From assembly GCA_964526785.1 (NCBI GenBank), contig CAZGMJ010000025.1, positions 1 to 64,000 of the forward strand: DNA of 64,000 nucleotides, written 5' to 3'. Made by a program: the position numbers and the translations under genes. The notes beneath the pieces are model-generated. The model saw only the letters and a list, made by a program, of their open reading frames with translations, was not told where the DNA came from and searched no databases. Position 1 is the stretch's first letter, and each line of letters begins with the position of its first letter. This document shows, in pieces, positions 36,247 to 45,793 of this stretch. The stretch is from CAZGMJ01 sp964526785. Its GTDB lineage: Bacteria; Planctomycetota; Phycisphaerae; Sedimentisphaerales; Anaerobacaceae.

Positions 36247-36993
36247 CTAATCCTCGCCCGGATCCCCTTGCTCGGCGCCGCCTGGCTCCGCATATCGCGC
36301 CAATGGCGTCAGACCCGCCTTTACTCTATCGCCGATTTGCACCAGGCACTGAACCTCATCCCGCGCCGGCACATACAACTCCGTCCGCGACCCGTACTTG
36401 ATCATTCCGAACCGTTCGGCCGCCTTCAACTCCGTTCCCGCCGAAGCACTGCACACAATCCGCCGCGCAATCGCGCCGCTGATCTGACGCACCAGCAAAC
36501 GGTCTCTCGGGTCCTCTACCCGAACCATCTCCAGATTGTTCGACTCGTTCACCCGCCCCGATTCCGGATTCATCGCATTGCGGTACCGCCCCTTGCGGTA
36601 TGTCGTCCTCTCCACCCGCACCGAACACGGTGCACGATTGATATGCACGTCAAAAATGCTCAGGAAGATACCGATCTTCAGCGCCTTGCCGCCGATAATA
36701 TCGTGATCGACAGTCTCAATATCCGTCACTTTCCCATCCGCCGGCGACAGAAGCAGCCTCTTGTCCTGCGGGCACTCCCGCTTCGGGTCGCGAAAAAAGC
36801 TCACCGCCCATAACCCCACCGCCAGTAACACCACTTCCACCAGCCATACCGTCAGCAGCACCCACGGCCATGCTCTCGCCCACTCGCCAAAATAATTCCA
36901 CGCCAGGGCGAAATACCCCGCCATCACCACCAGCACCGCCACAGGATAAATAACGACTTGCGGCAGTCCATATTTCGTCAGTGGAATTCTCAT
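36247..36993 (-). CDS. psd: Phosphatidylserine decarboxylase proenzyme
   Basis: 248 residues, the short (archaeal-type) form. Two N-terminal membrane segments (about 14-31 and 43-65) are followed by SPADGKV (83-89), FDVHINRAP (114-122) and FGMIKYGSRTEL, whose G201-S202 bond is the self-cleavage site that forms the pyruvoyl cofactor. It converts phosphatidylserine to phosphatidylethanolamine in the inner membrane. Start chosen at ATG 36993; there is no strong ribosome-binding site, but a short upstream frame overlaps it as ATGA. Upstream of pssA in the same direction. Confidence 0.93.
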   Translation of the reverse strand: MRIPLTKYGLPQVVIYPVAVLVVMAGYFALAWNYFGEWARAWPWVLLTVWLVEVVLLAVGLWAVSFFRDPKRECPQDKRLLLSPADGKVTDIETVDHDIIGGKALKIGIFLSIFDVHINRAPCSVRVERTTYRKGRYRNAMNPESGRVNESNNLEMVRVEDPRDRLLVRQISGAIARRIVCSASAGTELKAAERFGMIKYGSRTELYVPARDEVQCLVQIGDRVKAGLTPLARYAEPGGAEQGDPGED

Positions 36994-37467
36994 CCGAATA
37001 TGATAGGAAGTGCCCCAGCCCAAAGCAATAGAAAAGGCCGATCCTGTGGGGGGTACCGGCCTTTCGGAGGAGGGTGATGGTACATGGCTCGTTGAACCGC
37101 CCGGGACACCTCCCGCCCGGGCCTGGGCAGTATTGTTCTTTCTCTATTACATAAAGACGTAAAACCCCCGCGAAAGTTACGAGAAATCCGGGATTTTGCG
37201 GAAAATTGACAAAATACCCCACACACACGAGGAATATAACGTCCTATAAATATAAGACTTACGAGACTAACGCCCTCCTTGGCCTTCGTCAGACACCCCT
37301 CTCATACACCAGTGTCCGATAATCGCCCGCTCAAAAACAACTCCCGGCTCGCTCCAAAAAGAACTCCCAACCACCCATAAAGGCGGCAGGGGGGTTCGCC
37401 CGCGGACAAACCTCCCTGCTCGTGATGGTGTTTCATGCCTCAGCGTTGCTCGAGACAGCAACCGCCT
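36994..37467. other. Intergenic region upstream of psd with two hairpins
   Basis: 474 bases. The minus-strand leader of psd contains two strong hairpins at 37033-37122 (listed separately). The stretch 37130-37260 is AT-rich. A perfect TTGACA at 37206-37211 on the plus strand has no matching -10 box and no plus-strand gene follows. The region 37265-37467 shows no feature I can support. Confidence 0.4.
37033..37122 (-). promoter_or_regulatory. Paired hairpins in the psd leader, possible attenuator
   Basis: Read on the minus strand, the first hairpin has arms GCCCGGG and CCCGGGC (37122-37116 and 37105-37099). The second has arms AAAGGCCG and CGGCCTTT (37064-37057 and 37040-37033), with the final T run extending to TTTTC like a terminator. 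The second hairpin ends about 40 bases before the psd start. Confidence 0.35.
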
Positions 37468-38787
37468 CTATTGCTCGCCGCTCCGCCCACTGAACCACTG
37501 TTCCCACGCCGCAATCGCCGCCTCGTTCTCCGCATCGCTGCCGTCCACTTCATAGCCGAAGTCCTCTCCCGTCGCCACCCGCAGCCGTTCTATCATGTTC
37601 GCCACAATCTGCTGCTCGCTCGGCCTGTAATTGCCGTACCTCGCAAGAGGATTGTCCGCATACTCGAACAGCGTCGCCGCCTTCGGCGTCCGCAGCGCCT
37701 TGATCATCACGTCAAGACAGATCTCCAGATCCGCAGCCGCGGCATCGTACATCTCAAGTTTGTCGTAGGCCAGAGCCCGAGCATAGTAACAATAGTGACA
37801 TATCTGCCCCCCGAACATCTCCAGAACCTTGTTGTACTTCTCAATCGCCGGATCGTACTGCCCCAACTCATAGTAAGCCTTGCCCAGCCAGAACCACGCC
37901 CAGTTCCGCTTCGGCACCTCTTTCAAAACAGCCTCAAACAGCTCAACCGCCTCAACGTATCGACCCTCCGCCAGCGCATACGTCGCCTTCCGGAACGAAT
38001 CGTCCGCCGCCTCCTTTGCCTCGAGCCACCGCGGAATCGGTCCCGTCTCAGCCCCGGGCCGCATATCCACCACCGCATACCCCTGCGGAACAGCAATCTC
38101 GAATATCCCCGCCGCTGGCTCCTCATAACTGAACTCTGCATCGCCGATGGCGATCGGCAGCTTCGTTTTCGGATCGACATAGCACTCCGCCCCCATCATC
38201 GGCCAAAGCACCCGATGCGCCGCCCGTCCCATGTACTCATCGTTCTCCTCGATCACCTCGCCCTCCCGCCGAAGATTCTCAAGACACTCGCCGAGATGAC
38301 TGACCCACTGATACTGCATGTCATCCCGATCGTAGATTGCCACCGTCTCTTTGTCGTGGTGGTATACCCCCGTGGATTCGCCGTCCTCGATCGCAAAGAC
38401 CCCCTCCGGCGATTGCTGTCGATACCGCACCTGGAAACCGTCCATGCCGATCTCGATCCACCGCTCATCTTTAAGCCGCCCCTGCCTGTCGTATCGTCTC
38501 AGATGCAGAAACCGAACGTTCTCCAGAGCTTCGACCGTTTGCTCGACCGCGTAAGCCGTGGAAGTGGACTGGTTCACAATCCAAACCCCGAACGTGCACG
38601 CCGCGACAACTGCGGCCGCCGCCACTGCTCGCCAATGACCGAACACAAGCCGTCGGCCAAAACGCCCGCCTGCATCCGCGCCGCCCCGGCCCAAACGCTC
38701 CATCACACCGCCGACAAATCGATCCGCCGGCCCGATAGCCTCCCCCAAATCGCCCAGCGCCTTTTCCATTCGCTCGTCAACATTCAT
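37468..38787 (-). CDS. Anti-sigma-factor-like membrane protein with TPR-type C-terminus
   Basis: 439 residues. The N-terminal 50 residues are cytoplasmic and would bind the sigma factor. One transmembrane helix (about 53-69) follows. A beta-rich LolA-like or outer-domain section (about 75-255) has QTVEALENVRFLHLRRYDRQG and DPKTKLPIAIGDAEF. A TPR section (about 265-360) has ALAEGRYVEAVELFEAVLKEVP and LGKAYYELGQYDPAIEKYNKVLEM. Its start overlaps the sigma gene stop by four bases, the usual layout for a sigma/anti-sigma pair. The function is inferred from context; no zinc-type anti-sigma motif is present. Confidence 0.75.
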   Translation of the reverse strand: MNVDERMEKALGDLGEAIGPADRFVGGVMERLGRGGADAGGRFGRRLVFGHWRAVAAAAVVAACTFGVWIVNQSTSTAYAVEQTVEALENVRFLHLRRYDRQGRLKDERWIEIGMDGFQVRYRQQSPEGVFAIEDGESTGVYHHDKETVAIYDRDDMQYQWVSHLGECLENLRREGEVIEENDEYMGRAAHRVLWPMMGAECYVDPKTKLPIAIGDAEFSYEEPAAGIFEIAVPQGYAVVDMRPGAETGPIPRWLEAKEAADDSFRKATYALAEGRYVEAVELFEAVLKEVPKRNWAWFWLGKAYYELGQYDPAIEKYNKVLEMFGGQICHYCYYARALAYDKLEMYDAAAADLEICLDVMIKALRTPKAATLFEYADNPLARYGNYRPSEQQIVANMIERLRVATGEDFGYEVDGSDAENEAAIAAWEQWFSGRSGEQ

Positions 38788-39374
38788 TGCTGTTGCTCCT
38801 TTAACATGTTTCGCAGCCGCCTGTGCGCCCGCGATAATTGCTTGGTTACCGTCCCGACGCTGCGCTCCGTAATCTCCGCCACCTCCCGCACCTTGTGGCC
38901 CGAGAAATATCGCAGCATCACAACCTGTCGTTCCGCTCTCGGCAAACGCATCACCGCCGCCAGCAGAACCTCTTTGCGTTCATCCAGTTGTCCGTTGCCG
39001 CTCGCCACACTGCACGCCGCAGCCGCGTCCAGATGCATCTCCCGCGGCCGTTGTCTTTCAAAATCCACTGCACAACGCCTGGCAATCCGCATCAGCCAGC
39101 AGCCGAACGCCGAAGGTTTCCGCAGTCCGTCCAGATGCTCGTACGCCCTGACAAACGCCTCCTGAGCCGCATCATCGGCCCCTTCCCGGTCTCCGACCAC
39201 CCGAAGAGCAATCGCCCGCACAGGACGCTCGTAACGCTCGACCAGCATCGCGAAAGCCTCCCGCTCGCCGCCCAAAACCAAGCCAACTAATTCTGCATCA
39301 GATTTCAAAATGCGTGTCTCCAACGATACACTCTGGACATCTGCTGAAGCGCTTCTATCCATAAGACACGCCAT
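38784..39374 (-). CDS. ECF-type RNA polymerase sigma factor
   Basis: 196 residues from ATG 39374 (alternative ATG 39362). Region 2 reads FAMLVERYERPVRAIALRVVGDREGADDAAQEAFVRAYEHL, then the -10 recognition section FGCWLMRIARRCAVDF. Region 4 is LPRAERQVVMLRYFSGHKVREVAEITERSVGTVTKQLSRAHRRLR, a clear helix-turn-helix. It should direct transcription of a small regulon, possibly including its own genes. It is released from the TPR-bearing membrane protein encoded downstream. It diverges from the Gfo/Idh gene at 39574. Confidence 0.93.
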   Translation of the reverse strand: MACLMDRSASADVQSVSLETRILKSDAELVGLVLGGEREAFAMLVERYERPVRAIALRVVGDREGADDAAQEAFVRAYEHLDGLRKPSAFGCWLMRIARRCAVDFERQRPREMHLDAAAACSVASGNGQLDERKEVLLAAVMRLPRAERQVVMLRYFSGHKVREVAEITERSVGTVTKQLSRAHRRLRNMLKEQQQ

Positions 39375-39573
39375 CGGTGCCAAATGCGACGGAAAAACCT
39401 CAAACCGGTGGTGGCATCGCTGCAAGCCCATCACACCGAAGCGACAAAAACGCTCACGGAGGAAAATGGGCATTTCCTTTGAGCGCGCAAGCTGATAACC
39501 TGTACAACATCGACCGGTCCATAACCAGGCCGAGTCGCTTTGACAAAGCCGGCAAAATCCTGGAGAAGAACAA

Positions 39574-41034
39574 ATGACATCGGTATCCAGACGCACGTTC
39601 CTCAAATCGACGGCCCTCGCCGCTCTCGCACCGCCCAACCGCCGCATACTGGGCGCAAACAACGACATTCGCGTGGCGGTCATAGGACTCGGCAATAAGG
39701 GCAGCCAGCATGTCAGAGTCTTCCGCTCCATGCCCGGCTGCCGCATTACCGCACTGTGCGACGTCGACCCCAAACGACTCGCTGACAACCTCGATTCGTT
39801 CGACAACAACTCGGCGATTTTCGCCACCACCGACCTGCGGCACATCATCGACCGCAAAGACGTCGACGTCGTCGTAATCGCCACCTGCAACCATTGGCAC
39901 GGCCTGGCTGCCATCTGGGCCTGCCGGGCGGGCAAAGACGTCTACGTCGAAAAACCGATATCCCACAGCCTCCGCGAGGGATCGCTGATGGTCGCCGCCG
40001 CGAAACGGCACAACCGCATCGTCCAGGCGGGCACCCAGTACCGCTCCGACCAAGGTCTGCGTCAGGCCGCCGAATACCTGCAACAGGGTAACCTCGGACG
40101 AATGCTCTGGGGCCACGTCCTCTGGTACGAAAGACGCGGCGGCATCGGCCGAAGACCCGCATGGAAGCCCGATTGGCTCGACTACGATCTGTACTGCGGA
40201 CCCGCCCCGCTGAAACCGCTCCGCCGCGACAAGCTGCACTACGACTGGCATTGGGTCTGGTCCACAGGCGACGGCGACCTGGCAAACAGCGGCATACATG
40301 CGTTCGACGTCTGCCGCATGTTCGCCGACTACAACGAACTTCCCGAACGCTCACTCTGCATCGGCGGACGATTCGCCGTCAACGATGCCGGCCAAACGCC
40401 GAATACACAACTTACGATACTCGATTATAAGCCCGCACCGATCGTCATCGAGAACCGTAACCTTCCGGCCGAAAAGGACCGCCGCGCAATGGACCAGCTC
40501 AAAGGCGTGCGCGAAGGCGTCATCTTCCAATGCGAGGATGGTTTCTTCGCCGGCTTCCGTGCAGGCGGATGGGCCTTCGACAACAAGGGAAAGAAGATCC
40601 GACAGTTCAAGGGCGATGGCGGACGCGGCCACCACGACAATTTCCTCCAGGCCGTTCGCAGTCGCAAACCGGAACTGCTGAACGCACCGCTCACACAGGG
40701 GCATATCTCATCGGCGGTCTGCCATTTGGGCAACCTGTCCTTCCGACTCGGCGTCGATGCGGCCGGCCCCGTCATCCGCGACAAGATCGGCGATCGCCGC
40801 CTCGCCCGCCGGACCTTTGACCGTATCGAAAACCACCTTGCCGCCAACGAAGTCGATCTGAAAAAGACACCAATGAAGCTCGGCCCCTGGCTGACGCTGG
40901 ACCGCAGCAGCGAAACCATCACACACTGTGACGGCCGGGCGGACTCCGACCTCGTCAGACAAGCCAACACCCTCGCACAGGGCTCGTACAGAGAACCCTT
41001 CGTTATCGATGCAGATGCCAAATCGAAAGTGTAA
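39574..41034 (+). CDS. Tat-exported Gfo/Idh/MocA-type oxidoreductase
   Basis: 486 residues. A twin-arginine signal (SRRTFLKSTALAALA) precedes a Rossmann domain (RVAVIGLGNKGSQHV, LCDVDPKRL) with the family's VYVEKPISHS motif. The C-terminal half is the Gfo/Idh substrate domain (HYDWHWVWSTGDGDLANSGIHAFDVCR, then EDGFFAGFRAGGWAF). The family oxidises or reduces sugars and inositols with NAD(P). GGAGAAG precedes ATG 39574. A TTGAGC/TACAAC pair at 39479-39508 may be the promoter. The PmoA-like gene follows after four bases, so they are co-transcribed. Confidence 0.92.
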   Translation: MTSVSRRTFLKSTALAALAPPNRRILGANNDIRVAVIGLGNKGSQHVRVFRSMPGCRITALCDVDPKRLADNLDSFDNNSAIFATTDLRHIIDRKDVDVVVIATCNHWHGLAAIWACRAGKDVYVEKPISHSLREGSLMVAAAKRHNRIVQAGTQYRSDQGLRQAAEYLQQGNLGRMLWGHVLWYERRGGIGRRPAWKPDWLDYDLYCGPAPLKPLRRDKLHYDWHWVWSTGDGDLANSGIHAFDVCRMFADYNELPERSLCIGGRFAVNDAGQTPNTQLTILDYKPAPIVIENRNLPAEKDRRAMDQLKGVREGVIFQCEDGFFAGFRAGGWAFDNKGKKIRQFKGDGGRGHHDNFLQAVRSRKPELLNAPLTQGHISSAVCHLGNLSFRLGVDAAGPVIRDKIGDRRLARRTFDRIENHLAANEVDLKKTPMKLGPWLTLDRSSETITHCDGRADSDLVRQANTLAQGSYREPFVIDADAKSKV

Positions 41035-41038
41035 GCCC

Positions 41039-42007
41039 ATGTCCCGAATTGCTGATGCCCGCCGAATCCTGTCCGTCATTATGCTGTTGCTGCCGGCTGC
41101 TGCCGTCGATAGCGCCGAGAACGATACGCAGATCACGCTGCTCCACCGAAAGAACCAACTGGTTATCCGCGCCGATGAAAAGCCGATCGCAACCTACGTC
41201 TACAGCGACGAGCAAATACTCCGGCCCTATTTCACCGCACTCAAAGCGCCGTCCGGCGTGCAGGTCACCCGCCATCATCCCCCGCGAAAGAACATCGACG
41301 CCACCGACCACGCCACCATGCATCCGGGTCTGTGGCTCGCCTTTGGTGACATCAGCGGCAAAGATTTCTGGAGGAACAAAGCCCGCGTCCGCCACGCCGG
41401 CTTCGTCGAACGTCCGCGCTCAAAAGGCCCGACCGCCCGATTTGCCGTACGGAACGAATATGTCGCGAACGGGCGCGTCATCTGTGAAGAAACCTGTCGT
41501 ATCCGCATCCTCGTCCGTCCCGCCGGCTACCTCATCATCTGGGACAGCCGGTTCACATCCGACAGCGCAGCGTTCTACTTCGGCGATCAGGAAGAAATGG
41601 GCCTCGGCGTTCGCCTCGCTACCCCCATCGCAGTCAACAGCAGCAGTGGTGGAAGGATACTCGACAACCGGGGGAATCGAAACGAGAAAGAGATCTGGGG
41701 CAAACCCAGCCTCTGGTGCGACTATGCCGGGCCGATCGAGGATGTATTCGCCGGCGTGACGATAATGCCCCACCCCGAGAACTTCGCGCCGTCTCGATGG
41801 CACGTGCGCGATTATGGCTTCATGACCGCCAATCCCTTCGGCCGAAAGGCCTTCGATCTGGGCCCGCCCGCAAGGAAAGTAATCGAAAAAGGCGAACAAC
41901 TGCGACTCGGCTTCGGCATCCTCCTCCACAGCACCCGCGATGAAGAAGCCCTCGATCTGCACGCAGCGTACGCAGACTACCTCAAGACCGCACAACGGCA
42001 CCGATAG
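41039..42007 (+). CDS. PmoA/DUF6807-family exported protein
   Basis: 322 residues from ATG 41039. Signal peptide at residues 1-26. The body has the hallmarks of the planctomycete PmoA-like (DUF6807) family: YVYSDEQILRPYFTALKAPSGVQVTR and HATMHPGLWLAFGDISG near the start, then FYFGDQEEMGLGVRLATPI and FGILLHS near the end. The fold resembles galactose mutarotase-type beta-sandwiches. Its role is unknown, but it is almost always near Gfo/Idh or hydrolase genes, as here. No ribosome-binding site is evident; translation is probably coupled to the upstream gene. Confidence 0.85.
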   Translation: MSRIADARRILSVIMLLLPAAAVDSAENDTQITLLHRKNQLVIRADEKPIATYVYSDEQILRPYFTALKAPSGVQVTRHHPPRKNIDATDHATMHPGLWLAFGDISGKDFWRNKARVRHAGFVERPRSKGPTARFAVRNEYVANGRVICEETCRIRILVRPAGYLIIWDSRFTSDSAAFYFGDQEEMGLGVRLATPIAVNSSSGGRILDNRGNRNEKEIWGKPSLWCDYAGPIEDVFAGVTIMPHPENFAPSRWHVRDYGFMTANPFGRKAFDLGPPARKVIEKGEQLRLGFGILLHSTRDEEALDLHAAYADYLKTAQRHR

Positions 42008-42030
42008 CATAAACCCGCATCGCATCGATC

Positions 42031-42059
42031 TTGAATTGTCGGCCGCCCGGCGCTATAAT
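42031..42059 (+). promoter_or_regulatory. Sigma70-like promoter for the PQQ-propeller gene
   Basis: TTGAAT (42031-42036), a 17-base spacer and a perfect TATAAT (42054-42059) lie 138 bases before the preferred start at 42197. Confidence 0.65.
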
Positions 42060-42196
42060 CACGGCCATGTTCAACTCAGTACCTGTATCGGCCACGGCCG
42101 GCCGCTCCCATCGCCGCCCGAAACGCAAAATGCGTGGCAAGGTGACGGCTCATGGCGCGCATGCCGGCACAACACTGCTGCTGGAGGAGCATTCCA

Positions 42197-45100
42197 TTGA
42201 AAACCCGCATTGACCGCAAAACGACATTGCTCGCCTGCTCTTTTCTCATAGCCGCAGCAATCATCTGCCCGTCTCTTTCCTCGGCAAGCCCCCGCCCCGC
42301 TGAAACGCTCGCCCGGCAGATAATAACCGAAAGCAACTTTCAGGGCGGACTGATCGTTCTGATCGGCCCGTGGGATCCCGACCTGGCCGTCTCTATGGGC
42401 AAGGCGCCCGCGGCTTTGGTCCATTGGCTTGTGCCCGACGGTGCAGCACTGCCGGACGCCCGCCATAAGATACGCCATACGGACATGTATGGCCGGGTCT
42501 CGGCAATCGCCTGGAACGATCCGTATCTTCCCTATGCCGGTGGCACGGTCAATCTGCTCGTCACGAAGGCCGGCAAAGACGCAGACATCCCGCAACCCGA
42601 GATGGATCGCGTCCTCGCGCCGAAGGGTGTGCGAATCGAGGTCGCCGACGGGGCGAAAATCCGCCCGACGGCTCGCAAGCCCCGGCCCGACAATGTAGAC
42701 GATTGGACGCACTCCCGCCACGACGCTTCCGGCAACGCCGTCAGCAGCGACCGCTGCGCGGGCCCGCCGATGTCCATGCAGTGGGAGGCGCTGCCGCGAT
42801 GGAACCGGGGCACCAAGACCAGTGCGCTGGTCTCTGCCGACGGCCGCCTGTTCTACATCCTCGATGATTCACACTTCGCTTCCAGCAGCCGCACTTGGTC
42901 GCTGATCGCCCGCGACGCACATAACGGCATTCGCCTGTGGCGCCACGAGTTGCCGAGTTGGGGCGGAGCCAAAGGTGGCAAGAAGGTCGGACCGGCACAG
43001 ATTAATCGGCGGCTCGTTGCGTTGGGCGAGCGAGTCTACGCGCCCCTGGGCGACGGGGCCCCGATCAGCATCATCGACGCACCCACCGGCCGGATACTGC
43101 GCGTGCTGGACGAAACCGCCGCAGTCGAGGAGTTCCTTCTCTCCGATGGCGTCCTCGTGGCCCTGGTCAATGCAAGTGATACGTCGGACTTCTGGCGGCG
43201 TCTGCATCGCGACATGCGCATCGTCGCCATGCGAGCCGATACGGGCGAACAGATATGGAAAGACCAGGCCACCACCGTCCTGCCGATGACGCTCGCCGCC
43301 GACGCCGAGCAGGTTGTCTACCACGATGGCCGGAGCATCCAAAGCCTTGACCTGCATGATGGTTCGCCGCGATGGACATCGCCGCCGACCGGACAGACAA
43401 TCACGCTGGAGGATAGCTGGAATCCGGACACCCCCGGCGCTCAAGACAACAAGATCATTCTGGCCCCGCAACTTGCACCAACGATGCTGATCTACAACAA
43501 CGTCGTCGCATTCGCGGGCGGCCGCCGCCTGAACGTCGTTTCGGCCGACAATGGCCGTAAACTCTGGAGCGCGCCGTACGCTGCAACGAACTACTCGACA
43601 CCGGTCGATCTGTTTGGCTTCGACGGAGCAATATGGGGACCGGACACCGATATGAATCTCTGGCGTCCCACGAACGACGACGTCTCGTACGTGGCGTTCG
43701 ACCCGCTGACAGGTGCCGTGAACAAAGAGGTCAGCGGCAAATACGACTACCGCTTCCAGCATCACCGCTGTCATCAGATGAAGGTAATCGGCAGCACCAT
43801 AGTCGCCGCCAGAGCCGGAATTGAGTTCCTCAACACGCAGACAGGCGAACTGGACGCACATCACTGGGTCCGGGGCAGTTGCTACTTCGGCGTACTGCCC
43901 GCCAACGGCCTGATGTACGTGCCGCCGCACAATTGCGCGTGTTACATCCGCGCCAAGCTCTCCGGCTTCATGGCCCTCACTCCTGATCCCGCTTTGACAG
44001 GCAAGCCGAGAATCTCCGAAGACCAGCGCCTCCGGCGCGGCCCCGCCTACCGCAAAAACGCCGACACGCAAACCAATCCCGATCCCCGCGACTGGCCCAC
44101 GTACCGCCACGACGCCGCACGATCGGGCAGCACGCCGGCCAACGTAGGCTCTGACCTCTCGCTGGCCTGGGAGGCTCAGCCGGGCGGAGAACTAACCAGT
44201 CCCGTCATCGCCGACGGACGCGCGTATGTTGCCGCAAGCGACCGCCGCCTGCTCCATGCACTCGACGCACGAACCGGCGAAAACCTCTGGCAGTACAGCT
44301 TCGACGCCCCCATCGACTCGCCGCCCACCATCTACCAGGGACTGATCCTGGCCGGATGCCGCGACGGCTCGGTCGTGGCCCTCCGCGCAACCGACGGCGC
44401 CCTCGCCTGGAAGTTCCTGGCCGCTCCCGTACATCGCCTGATCGTTTCCCGCGGCCGCCTGGAATCGACCTGGCCCGTCCACGGCAGCGTCCTCGTCGTC
44501 GACGACACCGTTTATTTCGCCGCCGGCAAGTCCTCCTATCTCGACAGCGGCATCCGATTCTACGGACTGCACCCGCACACCGGCCGCAAACTCGTCGAGC
44601 GCATCTTCCATACCCGCGACGCCGACGGCTCCCAACTCCTCGACGAACAAGCCGTCGACGGCTATCTCAACGACATCCTCTCCAGCGACGGCCGACGCCT
44701 CTTCATGCGCCACCAGATGCTCGACAAAACGGGCAAACGCCAACCCGGGCGCGTCAGCCATCTGCACAGCCCCGACGGCTACCTCAGTGCGGACACAACC
44801 TCCCGCCTGCTCTGGACCTACGCTCCGCTCTACACATCTCCGCACCAGGGCGCTTTCTACGACGTCCGCCTCAGCCGCGTACTCTTTCCCTCCGGGCGCA
44901 TTCTGGTCGAAGACGAAGAAACCATCTACGGCTTCGGCCAGAACTACTACGCCAACATGCGCACCGAACCCGGCGGCGCCTTCGCCCTCTTCGCCTCCCC
45001 AAAACAAAGCGACGTCCCCCTCGATCAAACCGCCCGGCAATACCGCAAACTCGCATTGGCAGGCAAACACCGCGTTAAGTTCAACTGGTGGAAACGAATC

Positions 45101-45361
45101 CCGATGAGTGTATGGGCGATGGTCAGAACGAAGAACGTCCTCTTCGTCGCCGGACCACAGGGCGGCCCGCTGGTCTCAGACGACGCACTCAACGGCAAGG
45201 CTCCAGGCAGACTGCTCGCCGTTTCTCCCGCCGACGGTACCGTCCTCAACGAAATACCACTGCCCGCCATGCCGGTATGGGACGGAATGGCCGCCGCACA
45301 GGACAGCCTGTACATAGCCCTGGCAAACGGCGGCATCGTACGCCTCCGGCACAGCCAATAA
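42197..45361 (+). CDS. Large exported protein with PQQ-like beta-propeller repeats
   Basis: 1054 residues from a TTG start at 42197, preferred because GGAGGA lies 8 bases upstream and it gives a clean signal peptide (MKTRIDRKTTLLACSFLIAA and on). ATG 42152 is an in-frame alternative with 15 more residues. An N-terminal domain of about 150 residues has no name I know. Then PQQ-like propeller blades follow: ALVSADGRLFYIL, WSLIARDAHNGIRLW, VVAFAGGRRLNVVSADNGRKLW, and a second group with SPVIADGRAYVAASDRRLLHALDARTGENLW and GSVVALRATDGALAWKF. Such proteins bind substrate or PQQ-like cofactor in the periplasm. No calcium/PQQ catalytic set was recognised. Confidence 0.85.
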   Translation: MKTRIDRKTTLLACSFLIAAAIICPSLSSASPRPAETLARQIITESNFQGGLIVLIGPWDPDLAVSMGKAPAALVHWLVPDGAALPDARHKIRHTDMYGRVSAIAWNDPYLPYAGGTVNLLVTKAGKDADIPQPEMDRVLAPKGVRIEVADGAKIRPTARKPRPDNVDDWTHSRHDASGNAVSSDRCAGPPMSMQWEALPRWNRGTKTSALVSADGRLFYILDDSHFASSSRTWSLIARDAHNGIRLWRHELPSWGGAKGGKKVGPAQINRRLVALGERVYAPLGDGAPISIIDAPTGRILRVLDETAAVEEFLLSDGVLVALVNASDTSDFWRRLHRDMRIVAMRADTGEQIWKDQATTVLPMTLAADAEQVVYHDGRSIQSLDLHDGSPRWTSPPTGQTITLEDSWNPDTPGAQDNKIILAPQLAPTMLIYNNVVAFAGGRRLNVVSADNGRKLWSAPYAATNYSTPVDLFGFDGAIWGPDTDMNLWRPTNDDVSYVAFDPLTGAVNKEVSGKYDYRFQHHRCHQMKVIGSTIVAARAGIEFLNTQTGELDAHHWVRGSCYFGVLPANGLMYVPPHNCACYIRAKLSGFMALTPDPALTGKPRISEDQRLRRGPAYRKNADTQTNPDPRDWPTYRHDAARSGSTPANVGSDLSLAWEAQPGGELTSPVIADGRAYVAASDRRLLHALDARTGENLWQYSFDAPIDSPPTIYQGLILAGCRDGSVVALRATDGALAWKFLAAPVHRLIVSRGRLESTWPVHGSVLVVDDTVYFAAGKSSYLDSGIRFYGLHPHTGRKLVERIFHTRDADGSQLLDEQAVDGYLNDILSSDGRRLFMRHQMLDKTGKRQPGRVSHLHSPDGYLSADTTSRLLWTYAPLYTSPHQGAFYDVRLSRVLFPSGRILVEDEETIYGFGQNYYANMRTEPGGAFALFASPKQSDVPLDQTARQYRKLALAGKHRVKFNWWKRIPMSVWAMVRTKNVLFVAGPQGGPLVSDDALNGKAPGRLLAVSPADGTVLNEIPLPAMPVWDGMAAAQDSLYIALANGGIVRLRHSQ

Positions 45362-45793
45362 TTATTTCACGGTTTTTTGCACAAATTCCCTGGCTCGCCC
45401 CGTGTACAATATGAAGCGTCAATGGACTGATCGTTCCAGGCTGTCGGGCGTGCCTGAGTGGAACACGGCAAGACCAACTATGCAGTCGTTGTGGCGAGAG
45501 CTTATGCGACTTTATGCAGACCATTCCGCATCGCTGACGCTGACGCATCGCAGGGACTTGGCTCCAAGACGCATTGCAACGGGCGTTCTATAGACTACGG
45601 CAACTTGAGAAAAGGCCCGGCCGACACGAACACGAAAATGATGAAGTCACACTGTATTTCAAACCCAATGGAATGCTGCTGGAACAAAGAGACTGATGAA
45701 CTCTCTCCTGGCCTGATATAGAGAAGGACCCTTGCATCGTGATAGAAATAGTTTGGACGGCATCGTCACACATGATGAAACAAAGGAACCACA
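45362..45793 (+). other. Intergenic region
   Basis: 432 bases between the propeller gene and the TIM-barrel gene. TACAAT at 45405-45410 and TTGCAC at 45377-45382 are 22 bases apart, too far for a normal promoter. Short open frames here lack ribosome-binding sites and recognisable content. AAAGGAACC before ATG 45794 is the start site of the next gene. Confidence 0.35.

Noticed and set aside
37206..37211. Perfect TTGACA on the plus strand
   Set aside because: No -10 box at 15-19 bases and no plus-strand gene follows.
37435..39165. Plus-strand open frame of 576 codons
   Set aside because: Antisense to the sigma/anti-sigma pair; Arg/Pro/His-rich, no start site or domain.
45377..45410. TTGCAC...TACAAT as a promoter
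   Set aside because: The spacer is 22 bases, outside the working range.
45458..45721. 87-codon frame in the 45362-45793 gap
   Set aside because: No ribosome-binding site and no recognisable motif.
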